Below, piece after piece: positions 20,131 through 29,036 of a DNA stretch of 64,000 nt (its first letter is position 1; every line of letters begins with the position of its first letter). The stretch spans positions 13,075,001 to 13,139,000 of the forward strand of contig NC_079886.1 in assembly GCF_029227915.1 (NCBI RefSeq), written 5' to 3'. A model generated the notes under the pieces. That model was given only the letters and a program-made list of their open reading frames with translations, had not been told where the DNA came from and did not search any database. A program made the translations under genes and the position numbers. This stretch comes from Hydractinia symbiolongicarpus (taxonomy: Eukaryota; Cnidaria; Hydrozoa; Anthoathecata; Hydractiniidae).

Positions 20131-21310
20131 TACATACTCATACAACCCCAAGGCAAAAGTACAAAAGTAACAGGGGAGAATGGCCACTTGGTATTACAAA
20201 TTTGAAACATCAAATCTGTCTCCACAGAATCATACATTAGGGTGGCATTCCCTGAATTCACAAGGTATGCCATAAAAATCCCCACAAACCAGCTGAATGA
20301 CCCCGTCACAGTAGGTTGGACAGGGCAGGCCTTGAACTACTGGAATATCCAGGTTAACTTTGCCACCCATTGTGAACCACGGCCTTGGGCATATCTACTA
20401 AACATCTGACGGGTTCGATACCTCTTGTCAACTCGATTTTCAAATTCCATGTCTATTACCACATGCGTCGTTTATTGGCAAGAATGAAGGTCCCCATGCC
20501 GTATGACAATAGGTTTGAACAGTACAAACACCCCTACTCCACATCAGGATATGCAAAGGTATGTAGGGAATACGGTGCAGATGCTAATGCCTTGTACAAG
20601 TTCCAGGCTGTCATGTCGTCGTTGACGTTGGTGACCGCAAGTTGATGGGGATTGGGCCAAATTTATCATCCCCACAAGTCAGGGCCTAACATCGGAGGGC
20701 CTGACCAAGCTAAGCGAAAGTATACGGGTTTACGTGGTCCTATTGCTGCGGTCGCAGGCCGGTGCTAAGGCATCCCTGATCGGCTCCGGCGCAGACAACT
20801 ATACAGCAAGGCAAATCTTATTGCAGAAATTTGAGGCCATGGTCCAACGTCAGAAAAATGTGGGGCATGACATCACCGAATTTCAGAAGGTGTTGCAATA
20901 TGCCCGAACTCCGGTGAATTTTGCTGTCATGCCTGGCGTGTCCATGTTGCCTTCAGACATGAACTTGCGCATAGGCAAAATTGTAGGGTATAACAACAAC
21001 ATTTTTATCGCACCTGCCAATGTAAACGTGGGGATACAGGACTATCAAACCACCCCCAAAGCATACCATCAGGCATGTGGCAGCTACCAAATCACCACCA
21101 AATCATACCATCAGACATGTGGCAGCCACCAAATCACCACCCAAGTATACTATCAAACCACCTCCTATACAGGCTATATCACCTCCAGATCATACTATAC
21201 AGGCTATACTACCTGCACCTCCAAAACACACCATACCACCGAATAAACCTGGACAACCCCCACAAAACCAACACGAGGATACCAAGACCGTGCTGATCAC
21301 GACAGGGTAG
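20126..21310 (+). pseudogene. Broken virion-type Polinton gene, unknown family
   Basis: The frame starts in the shared palindrome and is quickly broken by a frameshift and stops. Coding character then continues through 20,160-20,410, 20,385-20,645 and 20,734-21,050 in changing frames. The C-terminal part becomes Pro/Thr-rich with near-repeats (ATKSPPNHTIRH type, about 21,060-21,300). Recognisable features are beta-rich, such as VGWTGQALNYWNIQVNFATH near 20,310-20,370. A structural or attachment role is a guess from position next to the penton-like gene and from the low-complexity tail. At least four frame disruptions make it non-functional. Confidence 0.5.
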
Positions 21311-21343
21311 GCCTCATCATTGCCTATATATGGCTTAAGTAAC

Positions 21344-22180
21344 CTATTTCTTCCTCCCAACATAGAGCACGACAAAATCAGAGGCTGCGGCGATGGCCAT
21401 ATACAGATGCTTGGCCGCATATTCGACGATAGTTGACGCTACCCTCAGAAAGAAGGAGACTACGGTACCGATGATCCCGGGAAATGCAGCACCTGCCTTA
21501 CCTGCTAGATATTTCAAGAACCTTCCAAGCCTTTCAAGCTGACTCTCTACAAAGCCTTTTCCAGCCCCATCCGCGGCACTCCCTCCTGCAGCACCTGCCG
21601 CGGTAGAGCCTCCTATAACGGCGAGTAAAATGGTGGAAACCAGTAGACCGATAGCGGAGACGATACTTGCTATGGTCAGACCCTGCTCCTTGTAGAGCAT
21701 TTTAAGCTTTTTAAGCAGGGATGTGTTACCTTCGGAGATTCTCAACAGCGTGACCTTGATGTGTCTAAGCTGGCTGTAAATATCACGCTTGTGTTCTTTC
21801 ACCTTTTCCCGTAAGGCATTCCTTTCATCCTTCATACCTTTAATGTTTTTCTCAGTTTCAGAAATCTCACCATCGTATGCCCCATCTTCATGATCCTGGA
21901 GCTGTTTCAGCCTGTCTTCTGCATTATTAATCTCGCTGTTACTTGAAATTATCTTACTTGTTAGACTTTAAATGTTACCCTGATAGGTTTGAAGTTCGAG
22001 GTTAAGCCCATTTAATTCGCGTTCGGTGAATTTAGTGAATGAAGTTTCTTCTGTAATGTTTTCTGCATTGTGTACAACCCTCCTGATATTATCTATAGTT
22101 TTCATCTGAATGATCTCACCCGGGTCCTCATTCTTAACCATACCATTAACCTCTTGCGCGAGGATCTGGATCGCTTCCAT
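21344..22180 (-). pseudogene. Coiled-coil plus hydrophobic Gly/Ala-rich protein, one in-frame stop
   Basis: Two open segments (22,180-21,971 and 21,967-21,344) lie in the same frame, separated by a single TAA at 21,968-21,970. The N-terminal part is helical and acidic. Coiled-coil regions follow, then two hydrophobic stretches flanking a Gly/Ala/Ser-rich linker (about 21,690-21,560), and a basic C-terminus. This is the same plan as the gene at 18,807-19,433. It converges on the plus-strand gene ending at 21,310. The family is not recognised; a virion membrane or core protein is possible. Confidence 0.5.
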
Positions 22181-22199
22181 TTGGTGGGTGTTTTATAGT

Positions 22200-22640
22200 C
22201 GGTAAAATCCAGTTCCTTGTTACGCGTACTACCTAGCTTCCTTTTGAGCTGTTCAATAGTTGGAAAGGTACCATCCTGCAATGTGAGTACTACTTCCGGT
22301 AGGAATCTTTTTCCGTCACAATCTTTTTGACAATAAGTTGATTTCCTCTCTCCATTCTAAATCTGTCGTAATGTATCGCGTTGGACCCTATATCCAGCTT
22401 AACCATAAGATACGAGTAAAGACTATCAACCTTCGATTCAAGAAGCTCGGAGGAGGCCGACTCCGTACCCAACCCCAATCGCCTACGCGCACCTCCCGAC
22501 CGTTGTTGTTCCGGTGTTGAGGTCCCGATGTTCCAGGGAGTTCTTGCGTCGATGGCGTATCTTCTTTATCGCCCTTATCATCCCTCCCAAGATCATATTC
22601 ATGCGTAAATATCGGATTATCAGCAATTTTATTGGAAAAT
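22200..22640 (-). pseudogene. Frameshifted hypothetical Polinton gene divergent from the capsid gene
   Basis: Coding-like minus-strand sequence runs in at least three frames. First comes an acidic Asp/Lys/Pro-rich N-terminal part (about 22,640-22,480). An SSELLESKVDSLYSYLMVKL segment follows (about 22,455-22,395). Last is a basic C-terminal part (about 22,310-22,190) that runs into the start of the next gene. No family is recognised. The start is unclear because the frame is open through 22,640, where the capsid gene starts on the other strand. Confidence 0.35.
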
Positions 22641-23925
22641 GTCCTCCTATGTAATAAACATGAATGCATTTGGAACGACTCTAGACCCATATGCGGAGAC
22701 AAAGCAACTTTCGGGATTACGGGCCGAAAACAAAGGGTCCAGATAAGCCACATACCAAGCACGATTAATCAGAACGAAGACCTCTACGTTGACGTGCCAA
22801 ACATGCCCCAGAATGATGTCATTATTCCGGGTAGTCTAAAGCTCTTGGGTCGACCCAACGTTAACAGGGACCAATACTAAGCGTACCATTGTCAGCAATA
22901 TAGGCAAAAGCCTGGTAAAAAATCTACGCATTACTTTGAATGGCAAAGAAGTACAGAATATCAGTGACTAAAACACCATGGCAGTGTACCGGGACTTGTG
23001 GCTCTCAAAATTTGACAGAGACAAAAACCTCATTCTGGACGGCATCAACCCCAATGACGGGACCATCAGGGCCCTGCAAGTCAAAGCTAGCGATCACGTT
23101 GGGACGGATGAGGAGAATGCGATTGTTGCCGCGTATGGTAACACCTTTTGCATACCACTAGGCAAGATGTTTGAACTGACCCGAGATTTTCCCTTGAATC
23201 CGGTGGGTTTATATGACAGGCTTCAATTTGCTCTGCATTTTGCAGCCCATGCTGACGTCATCAAAGATGCAGGGACAGCAGCCTCGGGGTCTACCGCGGC
23301 CAAGGCGGCTGACGCTGCCTATAAGATCACCAACATCAAGCTCGAGTTTGACAAGATTACTCATGAAGGCCTGGCAAAAGCCATGATCTCAAGGTATGCA
23401 AGATTGGCCCTACCCTACGAACGGATACTCCGTAGCAAAGTAGTAACAATGAAAAAGGCAGATACCAGTTACAACCTCCAGATTGACACTCCTGCCAAGT
23501 CCTTGAAGGGTGTCTTGCTGCTCCTTGTAGATCCCGGGAAGTGAAGCCCTATTCTGGCGTAAAGGAGGTTTTCTATAACCCCAAAATTGAGAAGATCAGC
23601 GTCACTGTCGAGGGGGGAGCCTAATGAGTTATACTCACATGCGATGCTTCCCAAAGACCACTTCAACATTTTCGGTTCCCACGACAGCAATGTCACCATT
23701 GGCCAATTCTTCAACGAGACATATGCGTTGTTCGTTGATTATCGGGCCTCTCCCGATGATATTTTACATGGCAGCGGAAGACCATTACAGCGACTGAGCG
23801 ATGGGATAACACTGCACATGACCAAAAAGGTCGATGGAACTGGGGATTTTACATGCTATGTATACCTCCTGCAGGACGCCCGATTGAACATTCTGAGTGG
23901 CAGGCTCGATGGTGTGGAGTATTGA
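22639..23925 (+). pseudogene. Polinton major capsid protein (hexon-like), broken copy
   Basis: It is homologous along its length to the open copy at 42,473-43,636. The motif PNMPQND, the GTIRALQV segment, the long beta-rich middle, NVTIGQFFNE and the C-terminal YVYLLQDA ... VEY are all shared. The family is the double-jelly-roll major capsid protein of Polintons/adintoviruses, which forms the icosahedral shell. Breaks: a TAA 35 codons after the ATG (22,744-22,746), a frame change before about 22,770, a deletion/frame change near 22,850, a substitution-type stop near 22,969 and a frameshift near 23,545. It is divergent from the minus gene to its left and 12 nt from the next gene. Confidence 0.75.
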
Positions 23926-23937
23926 AAATAAAGAGAG

Positions 23938-24331
23938 ATGGCAACGATAGCTGTCATTATCGCAGGGGCAGCTATAAATGCACTGGCATTTTCGGGGACA
24001 AATTTTCTATTCAGTAAGCTCTCAGGGCATGGCGAAGCGGAACGTAAGCGGCACGACCAGGCTGTTGAAAAGCTCAATGAAGCCCAAGCCCAGTGGATCA
24101 GGGATAGGCAGGATAATCTCGATTGTTTTGCCAGGCAAAAGGAGATGCAAGTAAAACCCGGCAAAATTCTAAAAGAATTGGACGACGATATGTATCAGTA
24201 TTATATTGCTTCAGAAGAAGGCCCCGCAATTAAAAGATTTTTACGTTCCTTCCAAAAAACAACAAGATGGTGAACTCACGTTCACCCTTGGATCATTTTC
24301 TCTGCTAGGCTTTGTTGCTTACAAGTATTTG
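23938..24331 (+). pseudogene. Small membrane/coiled-coil protein following the capsid gene
   Basis: It starts 12 nt after the capsid stop, as in the copy at 43,648. The N-terminus is hydrophobic (ATIAVIIAGAAINALAFSG). A charged helical region of about 60 residues follows, with Gln/Arg/Glu-rich heptads. A frameshift near 24,220-24,235 moves the C-terminal hydrophobic segment (GSFSLLGFVAYKYL, ending 24,331) out of frame, so the open product stops at 24,273. The gene occurs three times in this window, twice right after a capsid gene, which suggests a virion membrane or assembly role. No characterised family is recognised. Confidence 0.6.
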
Positions 24332-24365
24332 TAAGAACGCGTTTTTAACATGCATAAATAAAGAC

Positions 24366-25373
24366 ATGTCAAAAGCATCACATATCGTTACCAAAGAGGA
24401 GGCTGAAAAGCTAGGCCAGATTTACTATATGCCAGAACGTCTGTGGACCGGCCGAAAGGCTATTAAATTACTCGCGAAGGAGAGCTGTCTCTCCAAAAAG
24501 CTAGTAACTCATTGGCTATCCAGGCAACTGCTCTAGCTACGGCACATCAAGGGTCCAAAGCGTATAGACTACCCCCATTTTACCGTTACAACACCTAATG
24601 AAATGCACCAGTTTGATCTTTTGTACATGCCCCATGATCGTTTGTATGGCAATACGTACAAGTATATTATCACGGGCATTGACGTCGCCTAACGCTACAA
24701 AGTAGCAAGGCCGTTGCGCACCAAAAAAGCCAGCGAAGTCGCGGGTATGATCCAAGATATATACAAGGCAGGGCCTTTACACTACCCAAAAACCTTTCAG
24801 AGTGATAACGGTAGTGGGTTTAAATCGGATGTAACCAAGTTGCTAGAAGGCAAAGGCATGGAGATTAAACGGGCTATCACAAAATATCATCATACGTTCA
24901 CAGCTTTTGTAGAGAGCTACAACAGGGTCCTCGCCGAAAGACTATTTAAGCCCCAGGATGCACAGGAATTAGCTTCCGATGGGACTAGCAGTATATGGGT
25001 AAAAAATCTATATACCATCGTCAAAAGCCTCAATAATACCAAGACTACCATGATCGATATGAAACCTAATAAGGCGATTAAGCTTGAGGAGGTACCGCTT
25101 GCAAAAAGTGAGGAATATCCTGAAGAGAAACCCCTACCTGAGGATGGTTTATACTTGTACCTCCTACAACCTGGAGGGGAGCACGGTGATGCGAGACGAC
25201 GTGCTACAGATGCTTTCTGGAGTAGGAAAATGTATAGGTTGGACCATATTGTGGCAGGTAATCGTGTTTTGTACTACCTGAAAGATGGACCCGGAAGGAG
25301 CTTTTTTTTGGAAGAACTCATGCTGATCCGGGAGGATGTTCAGGTACCTCCAAAACATTTTAAACAGTGGTAG
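24366..25373 (+). pseudogene. Polinton rve-type integrase with two in-frame stops
   Basis: From MSKASHIV, an N-terminal helical region leads into the RNase H-like core. The catalytic triad is visible: D at 24,615 (HQFDLLYMP), D at 24,804 (FQSDNGS) and E at 24,912 (FVESYNR), giving DD35E. The C-terminal part (FWSRKMYRLDHIVAGNRVLY, then FFLEELMLI) is the SH3/chromo-like domain usual in Polinton integrases. The frame is continuous except for TAG at 24,534-24,536 and TAA at 24,690-24,692. An intact enzyme would insert the element through its inverted repeats. A truncated second copy lies at 40,319-40,887. Confidence 0.9.
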
Positions 25374-25498
25374 ACCCCTCAATTAGCATACCTGATCAGG
25401 GCCATCTCAGGGATGTATTGGACCCGAAAAATTGAAGCTATCATGCCAATTTTAGTCTTCATTTAGGGTTGGTTTGAAACCAATATATGATGCGGGGA

Positions 25499-25530
25499 TA
25501 ATTATACTACCCAGAAGAGTAGTATAATTA
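25499..25530. terminator. Hairpin between integrase and the convergent Bro-N-like gene
   Basis: TAATTATACTAC and GTAGTATAATTA form a perfect 12-bp stem with an 8-nt loop. It sits in the 197-bp gap between the integrase stop (25,373) and the stop of the opposing gene (25,571). It parallels the 18,735-18,760 hairpin. A 3'-end-forming role is inferred. Confidence 0.5.
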
Positions 25531-25570
25531 GCGACCGTCCACACCTTGGATACCACCTATTCCGCAAGCT

Positions 25571-26329
25571 CTAAGAGACGTCCATGCGTATAGTGTTCAC
25601 CAAGCCTAAAATGTCTGACCCTCTCCGGCTGACTTCAATACATCCACACTCTCGAAGCCAATTGTAATGGACGATGGCATTCAGCGTCTCTGTCAGTACC
25701 ACAATCTCACCCTTGGGGTAGTCAACAAGCTTATCCTGAATCTTCTGCGGTACATAACCCTGTTGACCGCAAATGGAAAGGTATTGGAAGGGATCATCGT
25801 TGTTCTTCTGGATAATTACCATACTATTATCCTTGCCGGGATCCTCGAGGTGGTGCACGGCACGTTGCTGTAGCTCCTCAATTTCATCCCCCAACGCCAT
25901 GAGCTGACTATCTCTATCCTCAATTTCATCATTGAGAAAAGCTAGAGCATTATCCTTATCCTCGAAAGTCTCCTGTTATTTTTTCACCCCCTTCCCGGCC
26001 ACCCATTTTGTCAAAGCTACGGCCTTAGGCTTTCTTGACCTGACTGTAATTTCGAGGGCCCCGTCCAACGTGACAAGTACATCATGCCGTTTTTTCACTC
26101 CTCCTGACATACCTGAACAACTGTATTCGCCAGATACAGTTCCCGGTATACCCTCTAGTTCTCCCCTTGATACTGTCATATGGCGATCAAGACCATACGG
26201 CCTAGCATTTTGAATACATAGGAATCTCTCTAGATTGGCACGTTTAAACAGAGCTTGACCCTGTTTATCGAACAATGTTTCAATCGATCCTGCAGGTATT
26301 GCGTTGAACAAGGCGACCTGTGAAGACAT
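25571..26329 (-). pseudogene. Bro-N-like protein with viral-type C-terminal domain, one in-frame stop
   Basis: The frame is continuous from 26,329 to 25,571 except for one TAA at 25,976-25,978. Residues about 80-115 carry LVTLDGALEITVRSRKPKAV then LTKWV, which fits the end of Bro-N/antirepressor-type domains (RS-x-KP-x-A-x-x-x-x-KW). After the stop comes a coiled coil and a C-terminal domain with the Y-x-x-x-x-x-Q-x-x-Y-V-P-x-K-I ... N-A-I-V-H-Y-N-W pattern. That resembles the DUF3627-type domain of large DNA viruses. Such proteins are common virus-borne DNA-binding or regulatory factors. The domain calls are by eye; the N-terminal 50 residues are unassigned. Confidence 0.5.
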
Positions 26330-26339
26330 TTTCTGTATA

Positions 26340-26957
26340 CTAATGCTTGGCTGGAGGATTTTGCTGTGGTCATTCGAGAATCTTCCAAGTCCTAGGGTGT
26401 TCTAATCTCACATACAGGCAAGCATGCTTGGATTTTTTCAGATCAGCCTTGATATCATCCCAATCGGGGATCATGTTTGTCTCTTCATCGATTAGCCTCA
26501 TATTACTCCTCTCATGAGGAAACTATAAAAACAGGGCCTTTTTCTGCCTCCTGAGGTTCTTGGGCAGGGCGGTGTAGCTCTGGGTTAAGAGTCAAAGGCT
26601 GTGTTTGCGGTGCCTGCCCGAAATAGCCAATTCAAGTAGGGAACGCTTGTCGAGGCCTTCGTCAGCTATGACGTCGTCCAAGACAAACAACGTGTTCTCT
26701 CCTGCCAACAATGAGGATAGATTTTGAATCCATTCAAACAGATCATTTCCTAGATCTATAAGGAACACGTATTTGTCGCGCAAGAGCGAGGCCCTCTCAA
26801 GGTATGTCTTATTCGACCACAAGGTAGTGCAAAGAATGATGATATTGTGATAGTGTTTTTTATACTCCTGCTCGAGTAGGTTCAGTACGCGTTGTGTCTT
26901 GCCGCAGCTTGTGGGTCCCGTAAAGATCGTTGTATGCGGATCTTTAATAATGTCCAT
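26340..26957 (-). pseudogene. Polinton packaging-type ATPase (A32/FtsK-like), broken
   Basis: Walker A is GPTSCGKT (residues about 14-21) and Walker B is LFVLDDV (residues about 90-96). An H-R-K-H-S-L segment and then LTQSYTALPKNLRR follow, which fits the sensor region of A32-like ATPases. The frame has a TGA at 26,592-26,594 and a TAG near 26,524. Coding character continues to about 26,370 (TGA) or 26,340. An intact protein would drive genome packaging into capsids. It belongs to the minus-strand block that runs from the polymerase. Confidence 0.8.
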
Positions 26958-27043
26958 TTACTAATAGTTGCTCCACTTCCTGTCGTGAATCTTGGGGTAT
27001 ATCGCGGCACGTGAGGAACAGATCAACACACCACCATGATTAT

Positions 27044-27456
27044 TTACCAAGGGCCCCCGGCAGGCAGGGCAGAGCTTGGTATTTTGGGTCCTATATTCGA
27101 TGGTAATGGAGGATGTGTTAATTTACCCTGCAGACACTGCAATACCTTGCAATATCTCTTGACGAGCAGTGCCTTCTCCGAGCCCTCTCCGATGAGTTCG
27201 GCGTACTGGGGTATAATGTTGTATGTGAGCAGCGTATACAAAAGCAGGTAATTCTCATCCTGCTTAAGCCCTCTAATTTCCTTGTCAATATTGACAGGGT
27301 CTATTTCATATTCAACGTCCTTGATGTCCTTATTACAACGCCTAGCCTTTGCCTTAGCCAGGCAATCTATACAGCTCTTGGTTCGACTATTACCCCTAGC
27401 CTTGAACCTGTCTGGGGAAGCAGTTTTTTGCATCCTCTACAACGTTTGCTCTCCAT
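27044..27456 (-). pseudogene. Zinc-ribbon Polinton protein, frameshifted
   Basis: The frame from 27,456 gives MESKRCRGCKK, the first C-x2-C. It then runs into a stop unless shifted by one near 27,420, where the second pair (SCIDCLAKAKARR) follows in the frame open from 27,433. C-x2-C-x(about 19)-C-x2-C followed by a basic tail is the same pattern as the gene at 27,609-27,770 and the N-terminus of the Cys/His repeat gene at 42,211. The rest (to 27,044) is helical with a Pro-rich end. Zinc binding is inferred; the function is unknown. Confidence 0.5.
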
Positions 27457-27608
27457 TTAATATTGCGGTGTACACCCTATGTAATGCCTTATCAATCCCA
27501 GCAAGCGTTGGATACCTGCCAGTCTCCTAGTATCTAAAGGGTGTCTTATGATGAATATACAGCTTGAAGTTCTCCCAGGTATAAACCTCCTGCAATATAT
27601 GGGGTTGC

Positions 27609-27770
27609 TCATGTAGGGGTTGTATGGGAGGTGCGGCGCTTGCCCTTTGACAGTTTCTTTTTATCAAGGCAGGGGATGCATGTACTCGTTGGCTGACCGT
27701 CTCGTTTGATTTTGAACTGGTTCAAGGTGAGAGATTTTGAACACTTGGAACACTTTTTGGCATCCTCCAT
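27609..27770 (-). CDS. Small C2C2 zinc-binding protein (53 aa)
   Basis: This short ORF encodes C7-x2-C10 and C31-x2-C34 followed by a strongly basic tail (LDKKKLSKGKRR). It is closely similar in plan to the N-terminal domains at 27,456 and 42,211. It may be a stand-alone zinc-ribbon protein or the N-terminus of a longer protein cut short by the stop at 27,609. The frame after the stop, toward 27,480, keeps some coding character. Nucleic-acid binding is plausible from the charge but unproven. Confidence 0.45.
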   Translation of the reverse strand: MEDAKKCSKCSKSLTLNQFKIKRDGQPTSTCIPCLDKKKLSKGKRRTSHTTPT

Positions 27771-27815
27771 ATTGATTTCTTATATCTCCAGGATATAAGA
27801 ACTTTACCATGTGGT

Positions 27816-28066
27816 CTATTTTGGAGGTATCAGCGATTTTTTGTACCACCCTTGTTTGATCGCGTATTCGTCGAATAGAATCGCTGCCGTCATATAGCTG
27901 GCAAGCTTCAGGCCGTCCTCCAAGTCCATCTTAGCCCCGGGTCTAGAAACCCCTAGAGCCTTCTTTGCCCCCATGTCTATGAGGATAGTGTACGAGACCA
28001 ACCTGACCGATTCCCGAGGGAATCAATAACCATCGTCTCTTTTGGACCCATTTTGCTATCATCCAT
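27816..28066 (-). pseudogene. Hypothetical short Polinton gene, frameshifted
   Basis: The likely original start is the ATG at 28,066 (MDDSKMGPKE). That frame stops after about 29 codons, while coding character continues in the frame open to 27,816 (LDMEDGLKL-like helix then ASYMTAAILFDEYAIKQGW). The product would have been about 80 residues with a helical, mildly hydrophobic C-terminal half. No family is recognised. It lies between a zinc-ribbon gene and a membrane-protein gene in the minus block. Confidence 0.35.
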
Positions 28067-28111
28067 ATGCTTGCTTTCAGTCATTTATTAAGTGTCATTT
28101 TTTGGAAAAAT

Positions 28112-28450
28112 TCATTGCATCTTAAAAATATCAATATTTGGCCGAGTTTTGCCCTGTTGCCGAGGCTCTGGTGCGGGGTTTTGAGTTTTATTATTGCCTC
28201 TACTAAACATATACCAAACCCCAACCCCTATAGCAAGCACTGCCAAGGTCTCTACACCATACAGGTATACATCCGTTGACTTGCTAGAACCTGTCGCAGG
28301 TTCTTGATCATCTGGCAAAGAACCTTTGCCCACGTTCTTCTGTAGATTAGCCTTGTTCTTCCGATTCCATTCCGCAAGCCTCTTGCCGGCAGCAACACGG
28401 CCTTCGTTCTTCTTGGTCATGATTCTCTCTTCTTGTTTTTGCTCTTCCAT
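28112..28450 (-). CDS. Single-pass membrane protein with basic N-terminal helix (Polinton)
   Basis: It encodes 112 residues from 28,450; an internal ATG at 28,420 is an alternative start. A highly charged, basic N-terminal region (KKNEGRVAAGKRLAEWNRKN, residues about 13-32) is followed by a polar linker and one membrane helix (ETLAVLAIGVGVWYMF, residues about 67-83). The C-terminus is Pro/Gln/Lys-rich. The frame is intact. It sits 33 bp downstream of the gene ending at 28,484. No known family is recognised; a virion membrane or anchoring role is plausible. Confidence 0.55.
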   Translation of the reverse strand: MEEQKQEERIMTKKNEGRVAAGKRLAEWNRKNKANLQKNVGKGSLPDDQEPATGSSKSTDVYLYGVETLAVLAIGVGVWYMFSRGNNKTQNPAPEPRQQGKTRPNIDIFKMQ

Positions 28451-28483
28451 TTATCTTATAGCTCCGTCCGAGGGTCTTCCTCG

Positions 28484-28984
28484 TTAGCCTTCACCTCCTC
28501 TGTTTCTTTTTATCCATATGTCGAGCGGTATGTCATCTGTCATACTGTCTCGGATTATAGGGTCCTCTTCGATATCCCGACGTAATTCGTCAACGCTATC
28601 AATATCTAAAATATTTCCAATTAAATTTGCATACAGGCTAATCACGTGAGTAGTCAACGCTTTTGCCGTCTTTTCCCCCTTTTCGTGGAGTTCTCGCTGT
28701 ACATACTCGGTATGGACTTTATCGATGGCCTCCTCTGGGGCTTTGTCAACAAACCCCTCTGTACATTTTTTAGGTAGAAGGTGCCCTTTACCTTTGCGTA
28801 GGGCTTCCTTCAAGGCTTGGCGTTTATCGATGTGTTTCTCTATCTGCTTATAGGTTTCTGTAGAGGCTGTGTCGAATACTCGTGCGATATCTGACATCTT
28901 TATTAGTAGTCGTTTATAACGAAAAAATACGTAAGCGATCATGGCATAGGGTAGAAGTATAGCGATTATTAAACACGCCTCCAT
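28484..28984 (-). CDS. N-terminally anchored helical protein (Polinton)
   Basis: This intact ORF has 166 residues. It begins with a hydrophobic segment (CLIIAILLPYAMIAYVFF, residues 4-21) that could be a signal anchor. A basic stretch and a long charged alpha-helical domain follow, with many Glu/Lys/Asp and no cysteine pairs. It lies 52 bp downstream of the polymerase stop and immediately upstream of another membrane protein gene, so the two may work together. Not recognised as a named family. Confidence 0.55.
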   Translation of the reverse strand: MEACLIIAILLPYAMIAYVFFRYKRLLIKMSDIARVFDTASTETYKQIEKHIDKRQALKEALRKGKGHLLPKKCTEGFVDKAPEEAIDKVHTEYVQRELHEKGEKTAKALTTHVISLYANLIGNILDIDSVDELRRDIEEDPIIRDSMTDDIPLDIWIKRNRGGEG

Positions 28985-29036
28985 TTTATTCCCCTGTAGA
29001 CGCTAGGCGGTAATAACCACGGGCAAGCGTCGTAAT

